Source: an uncultured Lutimaribacter sp.
GTDB taxonomy: Bacteria; Pseudomonadota; Alphaproteobacteria; Rhodobacterales; Rhodobacteraceae
Assembly (NCBI GenBank): GCA_913061505.1
Contig: CAJXSO010000027.1
Coordinates: 1-37,233, forward strand
DNA: 37,233 bases
Reading direction: 5' to 3'
Shown one piece after another: positions 25,870-33,993 of this stretch. How positions within the stretch are numbered: the first letter of the stretch is position 1; the number at the start of each line of letters is the position of its first letter. Below the pieces are notes generated by a model. The model had not been told where the DNA came from and ran no database searches. It saw nothing but the letters and a program-made list of their open reading frames with translations. The position numbers were made by a program, and so were the translations under genes.

Positions 25870-27143
25870 GCCACGCGCAGCCCCCCAAACACCCCCAAGG
25901 GCTGGCCGCCTATATCGCTGTTACGGCGGCCTATTGGGCGTTTATGCTTAGCGATGGGGCGCTGCGCATGCTGGTGCTGCTGCATTTTCATGGGCAGGGG
26001 TTTTCGCCCGTGCAGCTGGCCTATCTGTTCCTGCTCTACGAGCTGGCGGGCATTATAACCAACCTTACTGCTGGCTGGCTGGCGGCGCGGCTGGGGCTGG
26101 CCTTTACGCTTTATGCCGGGCTGGGGCTGCAGGTGTTGGCCCTGCTGGCGCTGGCGCAGCTTAGCCCGGACTGGGGGCTTTGGGCCTCGGTTGGCTATGT
26201 GATGGCGGTGCAGGGGGTGGCAGGCGTGGCCAAGGATCTGGCAAAGACCAGCGCCAAATCTGCGGTGAAATCCCTGGCCCCCACGGCCCAAGGGGGGCTG
26301 TTTCGCTGGGTCGCGGTGCTGACGGGATCGAAAAACGCGGTCAAGGGCCTGGGTTTTTTCCTGGGCGCGGCCCTATTGGCTGGGGCCGGGTTTCGCCCGG
26401 CGGTGCTGGGGATGGCCACACTCTTGGCGGTGATTTTGCTGGCCATCGCCCTTTTCATGCCATCGGGCCTGCCGCAGGGCAAATCCAGCGCCAAATTCCG
26501 CGAGGTATTCTCGCGCGAGCCCAATTTGAACTGGCTGGCCGTGGCGCGGCTGTTTTTGTTTGGGGCGCGCGATGTGTGGTTTGTGGTGGGCATTCCGGTG
26601 TATTTCTACGCGGTCTTGTCGGACGGCACGCAGCAAGGCAATGCGCGCGCGTTTTTCGTGATCGGCGGGTTCATGGCGGTCTGGACCATCCTTTACGGTG
26701 CGGTGCAGGCGGCGGCGCCGCGGCTGCTGGGGGCGGCAAAGGCGCCCAGTGCCACGCTGGTGGCGCGCGCGCGCAGCTTGGTGGGGGGGCTGGTGGCTGT
26801 GCCCGCGCTGCTTTGTGTGGCGGTTTGGTGGGCCGGTGCGCCCACCCCTTGGCTGACGGTGGTCTTGGTGGTGGGGCTGTTGGCCTTTGGCGCCATTTTC
26901 GCGCTGAATTCGGCGCTGCATTCCTATCTGGTGCTGGCCTTTGCCCAGGCCGAGCGTGTCAGCATGGATGTGGGGTTTTACTATATGGCCAATGCGGCGG
27001 GGCGGCTTTTGGGCACGTTGATGTCGGGCCTGTGCTATCAGCTGGGCGGGGTGGCGGCCTGCCTTGGGATGGCGGCGCTGTTTTTGCTGGCCAGCTGGGG
27101 GGCTGCGGCGCGGCTGCAGGCCCGCGCCGCCCAAGCGGCTTAA
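25866..27143 (+). CDS. arsJ: ArsJ organoarsenical efflux MFS transporter
   Basis: 425 aa, major facilitator superfamily, about 12 transmembrane helices in the inner membrane. It is expected to export 1-arseno-3-phosphoglycerate, which then hydrolyses outside to arsenate. Signature-like stretches include [20 protein letters not shown] at the N-terminus and [19 protein letters not shown] in the loop after helix 4, both characteristic of ArsJ. It overlaps the GAPDH gene by 4 nt. Its TAA shares the TTAA at 27140-27143 with the convergent CoA-transferase gene. Confidence 0.93.
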   Translation: MSHAQPPKHPQGLAAYIAVTAAYWAFMLSDGALRMLVLLHFHGQGFSPVQLAYLFLLYELAGIITNLTAGWLAARLGLAFTLYAGLGLQVLALLALAQLSPDWGLWASVGYVMAVQGVAGVAKDLAKTSAKSAVKSLAPTAQGGLFRWVAVLTGSKNAVKGLGFFLGAALLAGAGFRPAVLGMATLLAVILLAIALFMPSGLPQGKSSAKFREVFSREPNLNWLAVARLFLFGARDVWFVVGIPVYFYAVLSDGTQQGNARAFFVIGGFMAVWTILYGAVQAAAPRLLGAAKAPSATLVARARSLVGGLVAVPALLCVAVWWAGAPTPWLTVVLVVGLLAFGAIFALNSALHSYLVLAFAQAERVSMDVGFYYMANAAGRLLGTLMSGLCYQLGGVAACLGMAALFLLASWGAAARLQARAAQAA

Positions 27144-28237
27144 TCGCGATCCAGCGGGTTGAGCGCCGGCACCGGGCCATAGTGGCGCGGCGCGCCCGCA
27201 AACTGCGCGCCCGGGGCGGGCATGGCCACCGGGCCTGCGGGCGTGTCAACGATAATGCGGCGCAGATGGGGATGGGCGGCCAAACCGGCCATATCATTCA
27301 CCGATGCCAGGGCGATATTGGCCTTTGATAACAGATCAATGGCCTCGCTGGCGCTGAGCTTGGCAAAGGCCGCGGCCACCAGCGCATCGGTTTCGCTGCG
27401 GTTTTCAACCCGCGCCACATTGGTGGCAAAGCGCGGGTCATTGGCCAATTCCGGCTGGCCCAAAAACTGTTGGCACAGCACCGCCCATTCCCTGTCGGAT
27501 TGAATGGAAATCAAGATCGGTGCGCCCTGTGCAGGGGTAAAGACGCCATAGGGCGCGATCGACGGATGCGCCAGCCCCACACGTTTGGGGCTGTGGCCGC
27601 CTTCGTGGTTTAACAAGGGCACCGTCATCCATTCGGCGATGACATCAAACATCGATACCGAAATATCGGCGCCCTTGCCACTGCGCCCGCGCTGGATCAG
27701 CGCCTCGAGAATGGCGGCATAGGCGGTGGCGCCCGTGGCAATATCAACCACCGATGTGCCCACGCGCGAAGGCTCGTTCGGCCCCCCTGTGACTGAACAC
27801 AGCCCCGCCTCGGCCTGAATAAGCAGGTCATAGGCCTTGCGATGGGCCATGGGGCCGGCCTCGCCAAAGCCCGAGATGCTGCAGGTGATCAAGCCGGGAT
27901 AGGCGTGCCTGAGCCTGTCGGTGGCAAAGCCCAGCTTGGCCAGCGCGCCGGGCTTTAGGTTTTGCACCATCACATCGGCCTGGGCGATCAGCGCCTCGAG
28001 CTGCTGTTTATGGCCCGGGCGCGCCAGATCCAGCGTAACGCTGGTTTTGCCGCGGTTCAGCCAGACAAAATAGCTGGCCTGGCCCCGCGCCACGCTGTCG
28101 TAACCGCGGGCGAAATCGCCCTCGGGGCGTTCTATTTTCACCACTTCGGCGCCCGCATCTGCCAGCCGCGCCGAGGCAAAAGGGGCTGCCACCGCCTGTT
28201 CGATGGCCACCACCTTGACCCCCTGAAGCGGCAACAT
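27140..28237 (-). CDS. CaiB/BaiF family CoA-transferase
   Basis: 365 aa, class III (formyl-CoA transferase type) CoA-transferase that moves CoA between carboxylic acids. The N-terminal Rossmann part has GVKVVAIEQAVAAPFASARL. The catalytic aspartate is Asp165 in TSVVDIATG. NRGKTSVTLDL and FGEAGP are typical loops. Its ATG overlaps the stop of the acyl-CoA dehydrogenase gene (ATGA), so the pair probably activates and oxidises one organic acid. The substrate is not readable. A TTG at 28240 is an alternative start. Confidence 0.92.
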   Translation of the reverse strand: MLPLQGVKVVAIEQAVAAPFASARLADAGAEVVKIERPEGDFARGYDSVARGQASYFVWLNRGKTSVTLDLARPGHKQQLEALIAQADVMVQNLKPGALAKLGFATDRLRHAYPGLITCSISGFGEAGPMAHRKAYDLLIQAEAGLCSVTGGPNEPSRVGTSVVDIATGATAYAAILEALIQRGRSGKGADISVSMFDVIAEWMTVPLLNHEGGHSPKRVGLAHPSIAPYGVFTPAQGAPILISIQSDREWAVLCQQFLGQPELANDPRFATNVARVENRSETDALVAAAFAKLSASEAIDLLSKANIALASVNDMAGLAAHPHLRRIIVDTPAGPVAMPAPGAQFAGAPRHYGPVPALNPLDRD

Positions 28238-29397
28238 CAAAACGACCTCGGCATGCCAAGCACGTGCTCGGCCACATAAGACAGGATAAGGTTGGTGGAA
28301 ATCGGGGCGACCTGATACAGCCGGGTTTCGCGGAACTTGCGCTCGACATCATATTCGCAGGCAAAGCCAAACCCGCCGTGGTATTGAATGCAGGCATTTG
28401 CCGCCTTCCAGCTGGCCTCGGCTGCCAGATATTTGGCCATATTCGCCTCGGCCCCGCAGGGGCGGCCGGCATCAAACAGCGCGCAGGCCTTGTAGCGCAT
28501 CAGATTGGCGGCCTCGACATCGATATAGGCCTGGGCAATGGGAAATTGCACGCCCTGGTTCTGGCCAATGGGGCGGCCAAACACCTGGCGGGTGTTCACA
28601 TAGTCTGTCACCTTATCGGTGAACCAATAGCCGTCACCAATGCATTCCGCAGCAATCAGCGCCCGCTCGGCGTTCAGGCCCGTCAGGATGTATTTAAACC
28701 CTTGCCCCTCTTGGCCGATCAGGTTTTCCTCGGGAATTTCGAGATTGTCGAAAAACAGCTCGTTGGTTTCGTGGTTCACCATATTGGCAATGGGTTTCAC
28801 TTGCATGCCCGCGCCCATGGCCTGTTTGATATCGACCAGGAAAATCGACAGGCCTTCGGATTTTTTCTGCACCTCGGCCAGCGGGGTGGTGCGCGCAAGC
28901 AAGATCATCAGATCCGAGTGCTGCACCCGGGAAATCCACACCTTTTGGCCGTTCACCACATAGCGATCGCCCTTTTTCACCGCGGTGGTTTTGATCTTGG
29001 TGGTATCGGTGCCGGTGGTGGGCTCGGTCACGCCCATGGATTGCAGGCGCAATTCGCCACTGGCCAGCTTTGGCAAAATCCGCGCCTTTTGTTCGGGGCT
29101 GCCGTGATGCACCAGCGTGTTCATATTATACATCTGCCCGTGGCAGGCGCCAGAATTGCCGCCGGCGCGGTTGATCTCTTCCATGATCACGCTGGCCTCG
29201 GTCAGGCCAAGCCCCGCGCCGCCGTATTCCTCGGGGATCAGCGCCGCCATCCAGCCCTCGGCTGTCAGGGCGGATACGAATTCTTCTGGATAGGCGCGCG
29301 CCTCGTCGATCTTGCGGTGATATTCGGCGGGAAATTGGGCGCATAGGGCGCGCACACCTTCGCGGATGTCTTGGTAGCTATCTTCGAGAAAATTCAT
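28237..29397 (-). CDS. Acyl-CoA dehydrogenase
   Basis: 386 aa, FAD-dependent acyl-CoA dehydrogenase. The FAD/substrate motif MGVTEPTTGTDTTK (121-134) and the C-terminal QYHGGFGFACEYDVER are present. The catalytic base seems to be Glu244 in GLNAERALIA, the position used by isovaleryl-CoA and long-chain dehydrogenases; the medium-chain position (LYQVAPIST) lacks a glutamate. This hints at a branched or bulky acyl substrate. ATG 29397 is chosen from family alignment; the open frame extends far upstream without support. First gene of the pair with the CoA-transferase, divergent from the LysR gene. Confidence 0.93.
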   Translation of the reverse strand: MNFLEDSYQDIREGVRALCAQFPAEYHRKIDEARAYPEEFVSALTAEGWMAALIPEEYGGAGLGLTEASVIMEEINRAGGNSGACHGQMYNMNTLVHHGSPEQKARILPKLASGELRLQSMGVTEPTTGTDTTKIKTTAVKKGDRYVVNGQKVWISRVQHSDLMILLARTTPLAEVQKKSEGLSIFLVDIKQAMGAGMQVKPIANMVNHETNELFFDNLEIPEENLIGQEGQGFKYILTGLNAERALIAAECIGDGYWFTDKVTDYVNTRQVFGRPIGQNQGVQFPIAQAYIDVEAANLMRYKACALFDAGRPCGAEANMAKYLAAEASWKAANACIQYHGGFGFACEYDVERKFRETRLYQVAPISTNLILSYVAEHVLGMPRSF

Positions 29398-29476
29398 CGG
29401 GCGCGGCCTTTTCCTAACACTGCCCGGCCAGCCTAGCGCTTGGGATTGCCATTTTGCAAATATATGTATCAGATGC

Positions 29477-29501
29477 TTGGCATACCAATTTGTTATGCCA
29501 A
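29477..29501. promoter_or_regulatory. LysR-type operator in the acyl-CoA dehydrogenase/LysR gap
   Basis: A perfect 8-bp inverted repeat, TTGGCATA (29477-29484) and TATGCCAA (29494-29501), is separated by 9 bp. It contains the T-N11-A pattern of LysR regulators and lies in the 119-bp divergent intergenic region, just upstream of the LysR start. It probably serves both autoregulation and control of the acyl-CoA dehydrogenase pair. Confidence 0.65.
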
Positions 29502-29516
29502 AACCCTTGATGCCAG

Positions 29517-30467
29517 ATGACGCTTGATACCAAACAGCTGCGATATTTCTACGAGATTGCGCAACAGGGCTCGGTGACAGCCGCGTCGCAGGTGTTGAAC
29601 GTGGCGCAACCGGCGCTGTCGCTGCATTTGCGCCGGCTGGAAGAGCAGCTTGGCACCCGCTTGATGGTGCGCACGCGCTCGGGCGTTGTGCCAACCGAGG
29701 CGGGGCAGCTATTGGCCGAACGCGCGCGCCATATCCTGGCCGAGATTGCCCGCACCGAAGACGATATTCGCAGCCTCGATGGTGCGCCTGCGGGGGTGGT
29801 GCGGCTGGGCCTGCCGGGCACGATCAGCGCGCTTGTGTCGCTGCCGCTGATCAAGGCCGCGCGCCTGCGCTACCCCCAGATCACCATCCACATTGCCGAG
29901 GCGATGAGCGGGTTCATCTCGGGCTGGATGCGCGAGGGAAAAATCGATCTGGCCATCTTGTATCATCCGCTGCAAGAGCGGGGGTTTCGATCTGATATAT
30001 TGCTCGAGGAAGAGCTGCTGATCCTATGGGCGCAGGCATGGCCGATGCCGCCCAAGGCGGCGCTGGCGCGCTTGCAAGGCGTGCCATTGGTTCTGCCCAG
30101 CCGCGGCAATGGCCTGCGCGATTTGATCGACGAGGCGTTTCGCGCCCAGGGGGCCAGCGCCACCGTGGGCATCGAGATCGATTCCTATGCCAATATCAAA
30201 AGCCTTGTGGCCGAGGGGTTTGGCGCCTCGATCTTGCCTGCCTACGCGGTGCAGGCCGAAACGCGTATGGGCACGATCTGCACCAGCCGCATCGCAGACC
30301 CGGGCCTGTGGCGGCGGGCGCATGTGATACAGCCCACCGCCCGCCCAATGACGCGGGCGCAATCGGCAATTGCAGAACTATTGCCGCAGGTGGTGGCCGA
30401 TCTGGTGGCCAAAGGCGCATGGTCGGGCGCGCGGGCCACAGCCGGTGGCGCGATAGGCGCGGATTAA
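29517..30467 (+). CDS. LysR family transcriptional regulator
   Basis: 316 aa. The N-terminal winged helix (about 4-62) shows LRYFYEIAQQGSVTAASQVL and the recognition-helix region QPALSLHLRRLEEQLG. A LysR substrate-binding domain follows (about 92-300). The general look, including the NVAQPALSLHLRRLE helix, recalls Nac/CynR-like members. Target genes are probably the divergent CoA-transferase and acyl-CoA dehydrogenase, with the organic acid or its CoA ester as inducer (inferred). The ATG at 29517 has no clear ribosome binding site. Its TAA shares TTAA with the convergent methyltransferase gene. Confidence 0.9.
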   Translation: MTLDTKQLRYFYEIAQQGSVTAASQVLNVAQPALSLHLRRLEEQLGTRLMVRTRSGVVPTEAGQLLAERARHILAEIARTEDDIRSLDGAPAGVVRLGLPGTISALVSLPLIKAARLRYPQITIHIAEAMSGFISGWMREGKIDLAILYHPLQERGFRSDILLEEELLILWAQAWPMPPKAALARLQGVPLVLPSRGNGLRDLIDEAFRAQGASATVGIEIDSYANIKSLVAEGFGASILPAYAVQAETRMGTICTSRIADPGLWRRAHVIQPTARPMTRAQSAIAELLPQVVADLVAKGAWSGARATAGGAIGAD

Positions 30468-31129
30468 GCGGGCGTAAACAGCCGGGCCGACATGGGCTGG
30501 TTCAGCGCCCAAAGGGCAGGGGTGGTGCTGTTTTCGCCCACAGGATGGGCCTGGGCTGCAAAGGCTGCGGCCAGCGCTGCCCGCTTGCTGGCGATGGCGG
30601 GGGCGCGTTCGGGGGCGATCTGTTGCAGGCTGTCGCAAAAGGCCTCGAAACTGGTGTAGGTTTCGGTGCGCGGGTAATCAAAGCGGCGCAGCTGGCGCAG
30701 GCTGCGGCAGCGATCCATGGCGGTTTGCGCGGCCAGGCGTATTTCGGTTTCATCATCGATCACCGCAATCACCTGGCTCAGCGCGCCATGGGCCTGCGGC
30801 TCGATCACCAAAAGCTGCCCCGCGGGGCGCAACACCCGCGCGGCCTGATCCAGTGCCGCCCCCATATGGGCCAGCGGCACGTGGTGCAGGGCATTGATAC
30901 AGATGGCAAAATCAAAACTGGCGTCAGGGTAGGGCATAGCTTCGGCCGGGGCGCAATCGATGTCGGGCTGCGCCGGGTCTGCGGCTGGATCTAACCCATG
31001 CCAGATGGCCCCCGCCTGGCGCAACGGGCCCGCCAAGCCGCCCTTGCCACAGCCAATATCCAGCAGCGACTTGCCTGCCAGGGGCTGCAATTCTTCTAAG
31101 ATCACCTGCAGGGCAGTTTTCGAGGTCAT
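30464..31129 (-). CDS. Class I SAM-dependent methyltransferase
   Basis: 221 aa. Motif I LLDIGCGKGG (22-31) binds S-adenosylmethionine; GLDP and the FDFAICINALHHVPLAHM region match later motifs of UbiE/Methyltransf_11-type enzymes. Substrate unknown. Its start overlaps the stop of the Lrp gene by 4 nt, so the two are cotranscribed and may share a pathway with the divergent PLP/M24 operon. The C-terminal ~90 residues are less conserved-looking and helical. Confidence 0.85.
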   Translation of the reverse strand: MTSKTALQVILEELQPLAGKSLLDIGCGKGGLAGPLRQAGAIWHGLDPAADPAQPDIDCAPAEAMPYPDASFDFAICINALHHVPLAHMGAALDQAARVLRPAGQLLVIEPQAHGALSQVIAVIDDETEIRLAAQTAMDRCRSLRQLRRFDYPRTETYTSFEAFCDSLQQIAPERAPAIASKRAALAAAFAAQAHPVGENSTTPALWALNQPMSARLFTPA

Positions 31130-31602
31130 GATTTCGGGCCTGTGCTGGGGGTGATGGGCATGGAAAACCCTTGTTTAACCCGATCCATCACCGCGCTGGT
31201 GCGAAAGCGCACGATGTTTTCTTCGGCAAAGAAATGGCGGCGGGTGAAATCTTCGTAATCGGCCATATCGCGCATGGAAACAATCATGATGAAATCGGCG
31301 TTTCCGGTCACGTAATAGCATTGCATCACTTCGGGGGCATCTTGCATGCGGCGCTTGAACCGATCGATATCGCTTAGCCGTTCGCTTTGCAGCGTGACCT
31401 CGACGATCAATATCAACCCACGGCCCACCGCCTCGGGGTGCAAAATGGCCACTTCGGCGGCAATCACATCGCCCGCGCGCAGCCGCGCCAGCCGTTTGCG
31501 GCAGGCATCGGGCGACAGGCCCACGCGCTGCGCCAGCGCCTCGGCGGTCAGGCGGGCATTGTGTTGCAGCGCCTCTAATATGCGGGCATCAAACTGATCC
31601 AT
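31126..31602 (-). CDS. Lrp/AsnC family transcriptional regulator
   Basis: 158 aa. Residues 1-60 form an AsnC-type winged helix (FDARILEALQHNARLTAEAL, then GLSPDACRKRLARL). Residues 65-145 are the RAM ligand-binding domain with YYVTGNADFIMIVSM, the usual effector-loop signature. Such proteins sense amino acids. The gene is divergent from the PLP-lyase operon across 184 bp that hold several dyads, so it is the likely regulator of that operon. ATG 31602 matches the family start; the upstream extension is discarded. Confidence 0.92.
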   Translation of the reverse strand: MDQFDARILEALQHNARLTAEALAQRVGLSPDACRKRLARLRAGDVIAAEVAILHPEAVGRGLILIVEVTLQSERLSDIDRFKRRMQDAPEVMQCYYVTGNADFIMIVSMRDMADYEDFTRRHFFAEENIVRFRTSAVMDRVKQGFSMPITPSTGPKS

Positions 31603-31631
31603 TGCGTGATTTGCGCCGAAAACGCGCGCAT

Positions 31632-31702
31632 TGCAAAGCGATACTTTGCATGCGGTCCGAAATTCGGCCAAAAATATGCAGCTGCGGCGAAATTTCGGCC
31701 CC
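31632..31702. promoter_or_regulatory. Candidate Lrp-type operators in the divergent gap
   Basis: TGCAAAG-cgata-CTTTGCA (31632-31650) is a perfect 7-bp dyad. Downstream, two similar elements, CCGAAATTCGG (centred near 31662) and GCGAAATTTCGG (centred near 31694), are spaced about 32 bp, close to three helical turns. Phased dyads of this kind suit multimeric Lrp/AsnC binding. The relation to the regulator is inferred from position only. Confidence 0.5.
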
Positions 31703-31786
31703 ATTCCGGGCGAATTTTACCATTCCCGCCCGGCGCATTGGCCTAATCTGCCCGCATCGGGCGGCAAGACGCAGGAAAGGGCCAGC

Positions 31787-32830
31787 ATGCAAAAACGTTT
31801 AGATAACCCCTATCGCGGGCAGGGTATTGCCGGGCTGGCACCGCTGCCCATTGCCAGCGCCCAAGGCCCGGCGCAGCTGTTGGCGCTATGCCCGGCCCAT
31901 AGCGAAACGCCGCTTTTGGCCCTGCCCGATTTGGCGCAGGCGGCGGGCGTGGGCGCGCTTTATGTCAAAGACGAACGCGGGCGTATGGGCTTGGGCAGTT
32001 TCAAGGCGCTTGGGGCGGCCTACGCCATTGCGCGATTGGCGGCGCAAGCGGTAGAGGGCGATCACTGGGCGCAGGCCCTGGCGGGGCGGGTTTTTGTAAC
32101 CGCCAGCGCCGGCAATCATGGGCTAAGCGTGGCCGCTGGTGCGCGCATCTTTGGGGCGCAGGCGGTGATTTACCTGTCTGAAACCGTGCCTGCCGATTTC
32201 GCCAGCCGCTTGCAGGGCTTCGGCGCCACGGTGGTGCGGGCCGGCGCCACCTATGAGGCCAGCATGGAGGCGGCCGCCAGTGCCGCCGCCGCCGCGGGCC
32301 ATACCTTGCTGTCTGACAGCTCGTGGCCGGGCTATGACGATCTGCCGCTGCGCGTGATGGAGGGCTATGTGCAAATGGCCGCCGAAGCTGCGCGGCAAAT
32401 GCCCCAACCGCCCACGCATATTTTGCTGCAGGCAGGTGTTGGCGGTTTGGCGGGGGCGGTGGCGGCCCATGCCCGTGCGCAATGGGGCGATGGGCCACAG
32501 ATCATCGTGGTAGAACCTGATGCGGCGCCTGCCCTCATCGAAAGCATCCGCGCCGGCGCGATCACCACCACCGAGGGGCCCGTGTCTGATATGGGGCGGC
32601 TCGATTGTAAAACCCCCTCGATGATTGCCCTGGCGGGGCTGTCGCGCGATGCCGATGTGTTTGTGACGCTCAGCGAGGCCGAGGCGCATCGCGCCATCGC
32701 ACGCATGGGCGATCTGGGGCTGGCCACGTCGCCCTCGGGCGGGGCGGGGGTGGCGGCGCTGTTGTCGGGGCTGGATCTGGGGCCTGATGCCTGCGTGCTG
32801 GCCTTTGTCAGCGAGGGGCCCGTGCAATGA
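31787..32830 (+). CDS. Diaminopropionate ammonia-lyase-like PLP enzyme
   Basis: 347 aa, fold-type II PLP enzyme. Lys73 in GLGSFKALGAAYA is the Schiff-base lysine; TASAGNHG (105-112) and the glycine loop QAGVGGLAGAV (215-225) hold the cofactor phosphate and substrate. Overall closest by motif to diaminopropionate ammonia-lyase (the SDSSWPGYDDLP stretch keeps that family's aspartate, Asp177). The aspartate which in E. coli DapAL precedes GNHG is replaced by Ala, and the protein is about 50 residues shorter. EutB/threonine dehydratase-like chemistry is an alternative. Ribosome binding site AGGAAAGG; overlaps the next gene by 4 nt. Confidence 0.82.
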   Translation: MQKRLDNPYRGQGIAGLAPLPIASAQGPAQLLALCPAHSETPLLALPDLAQAAGVGALYVKDERGRMGLGSFKALGAAYAIARLAAQAVEGDHWAQALAGRVFVTASAGNHGLSVAAGARIFGAQAVIYLSETVPADFASRLQGFGATVVRAGATYEASMEAAASAAAAAGHTLLSDSSWPGYDDLPLRVMEGYVQMAAEAARQMPQPPTHILLQAGVGGLAGAVAAHARAQWGDGPQIIVVEPDAAPALIESIRAGAITTTEGPVSDMGRLDCKTPSMIALAGLSRDADVFVTLSEAEAHRAIARMGDLGLATSPSGGAGVAALLSGLDLGPDACVLAFVSEGPVQ

Positions 32831-33993
32831 GCACGCGCAGCCTGGTTTTTCCCGCGGCCGAATTTCAGGCCCGCACCGATCGATTGCAGCGCCAGATGCA
32901 GGCCGATGGGCTGGATGCGCTGCTGCTCAGCGCGGCGGCCGATATCTTTTATGTCACGGGGTTTTTAACGCGGTTTTGGGAAAGCCCGGCGCGCCCGTGG
33001 TTTGTGGTGGTGCCAGCCCAAGGCGCGCCAGTGGCGGTGATACCGGCCATCGGGGCCGATCTGATGGGGCGCAGCTGGGTGCAAGATATCCGCACCTGGC
33101 CCGCCCCGATGCCCGGCGATGACGGTGTCAGCCTGTTGGCAGATACCTTGGCCCAGCTGGTGCCAGGCCGCGGGCGCATCGGCCTGCCCATGGGGCTGGA
33201 AACCCATTTGCGCATGCCCTTGGCCGATTTTCGGCGCGTCGAGGCGGGCGTGGCGCCGCGCCAGTTTGTGGATGCCACCCATACCGTGCACCGCGTGCGC
33301 GAGATCAAATCCGAGGCGGAAATCGACAAAATCCGCACCAGCTGTGCGCTGGCCGGGCGCGCATTTGATCGGGTGCCGGAATTTGCCCAGCAGGGCGCGG
33401 GGCTGGATCAGGTGTTTCGCCGCTTTCAAATGGCCCTGCTAGAGGAGGGGGCTGATTGGGTGTCTTACGTGGCGGGCGCGGCCGGGCAGGGGGGCTATGG
33501 CGATGTGATCTCGCCCGCCGGGCCCACGCCGCTGGCGGCGGGCGATGTGCTGATGCTGGATACCGGCGCCGTGCGCGACGGGTATTTTTGCGACTTTGAT
33601 CGCAATTACAGCATCGGCCCCGCCAGCGCCGATGTGGCGCGGGCCCATGCCGCCCTTTGGCAGGCCACCGAAACCGTGCTGCACCGCCTGCGCCCCGGCA
33701 TGCGTGCCTGCGATGTGCATCAAATGCTCAGCGACGAGATCGTAAAACACGGCGCCCAGCCCGGTGGCGGGCGGCTGGGCCATGGCTTGGGCGTGACGCT
33801 GACGGAATGGCCCTCGTTCACCCCGCAAGACACAACGCCGCTGCGCGCAGGCATGGTGCTGACGCTGGAGCCGGGGGTTGCCTTGGGTTGCGGATCGCGC
33901 ATTCTGGTGCATGAGGAAAACATCGTGCTGCGCGAGGGGGGCTGCGAATTGCTGTCGCCCCGCGCCCCTGAAACCCTGCCGGAGATATCGTAA
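32827..33993 (+). CDS. M24 family metallopeptidase (Xaa-Pro peptidase/ectoine hydrolase-like)
   Basis: 388 aa. An N-terminal creatinase-like domain (about 1-155) precedes the pita-bread catalytic domain. All five dinuclear metal ligands can be placed: Asp245, Asp256, His319, Glu348 and Glu363. Proteins of this type act as Xaa-Pro peptidases or as hydrolases of small cyclic or amide compounds, for example EutD/DoeA. By recollection it is not close to DoeA of Halomonas, so the substrate is open. It is flanked by 4-nt and 1-nt overlaps and clearly belongs to the lyase/EutA-like operon. Confidence 0.88.
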   Translation: MSTRSLVFPAAEFQARTDRLQRQMQADGLDALLLSAAADIFYVTGFLTRFWESPARPWFVVVPAQGAPVAVIPAIGADLMGRSWVQDIRTWPAPMPGDDGVSLLADTLAQLVPGRGRIGLPMGLETHLRMPLADFRRVEAGVAPRQFVDATHTVHRVREIKSEAEIDKIRTSCALAGRAFDRVPEFAQQGAGLDQVFRRFQMALLEEGADWVSYVAGAAGQGGYGDVISPAGPTPLAAGDVLMLDTGAVRDGYFCDFDRNYSIGPASADVARAHAALWQATETVLHRLRPGMRACDVHQMLSDEIVKHGAQPGGGRLGHGLGVTLTEWPSFTPQDTTPLRAGMVLTLEPGVALGCGSRILVHEENIVLREGGCELLSPRAPETLPEIS

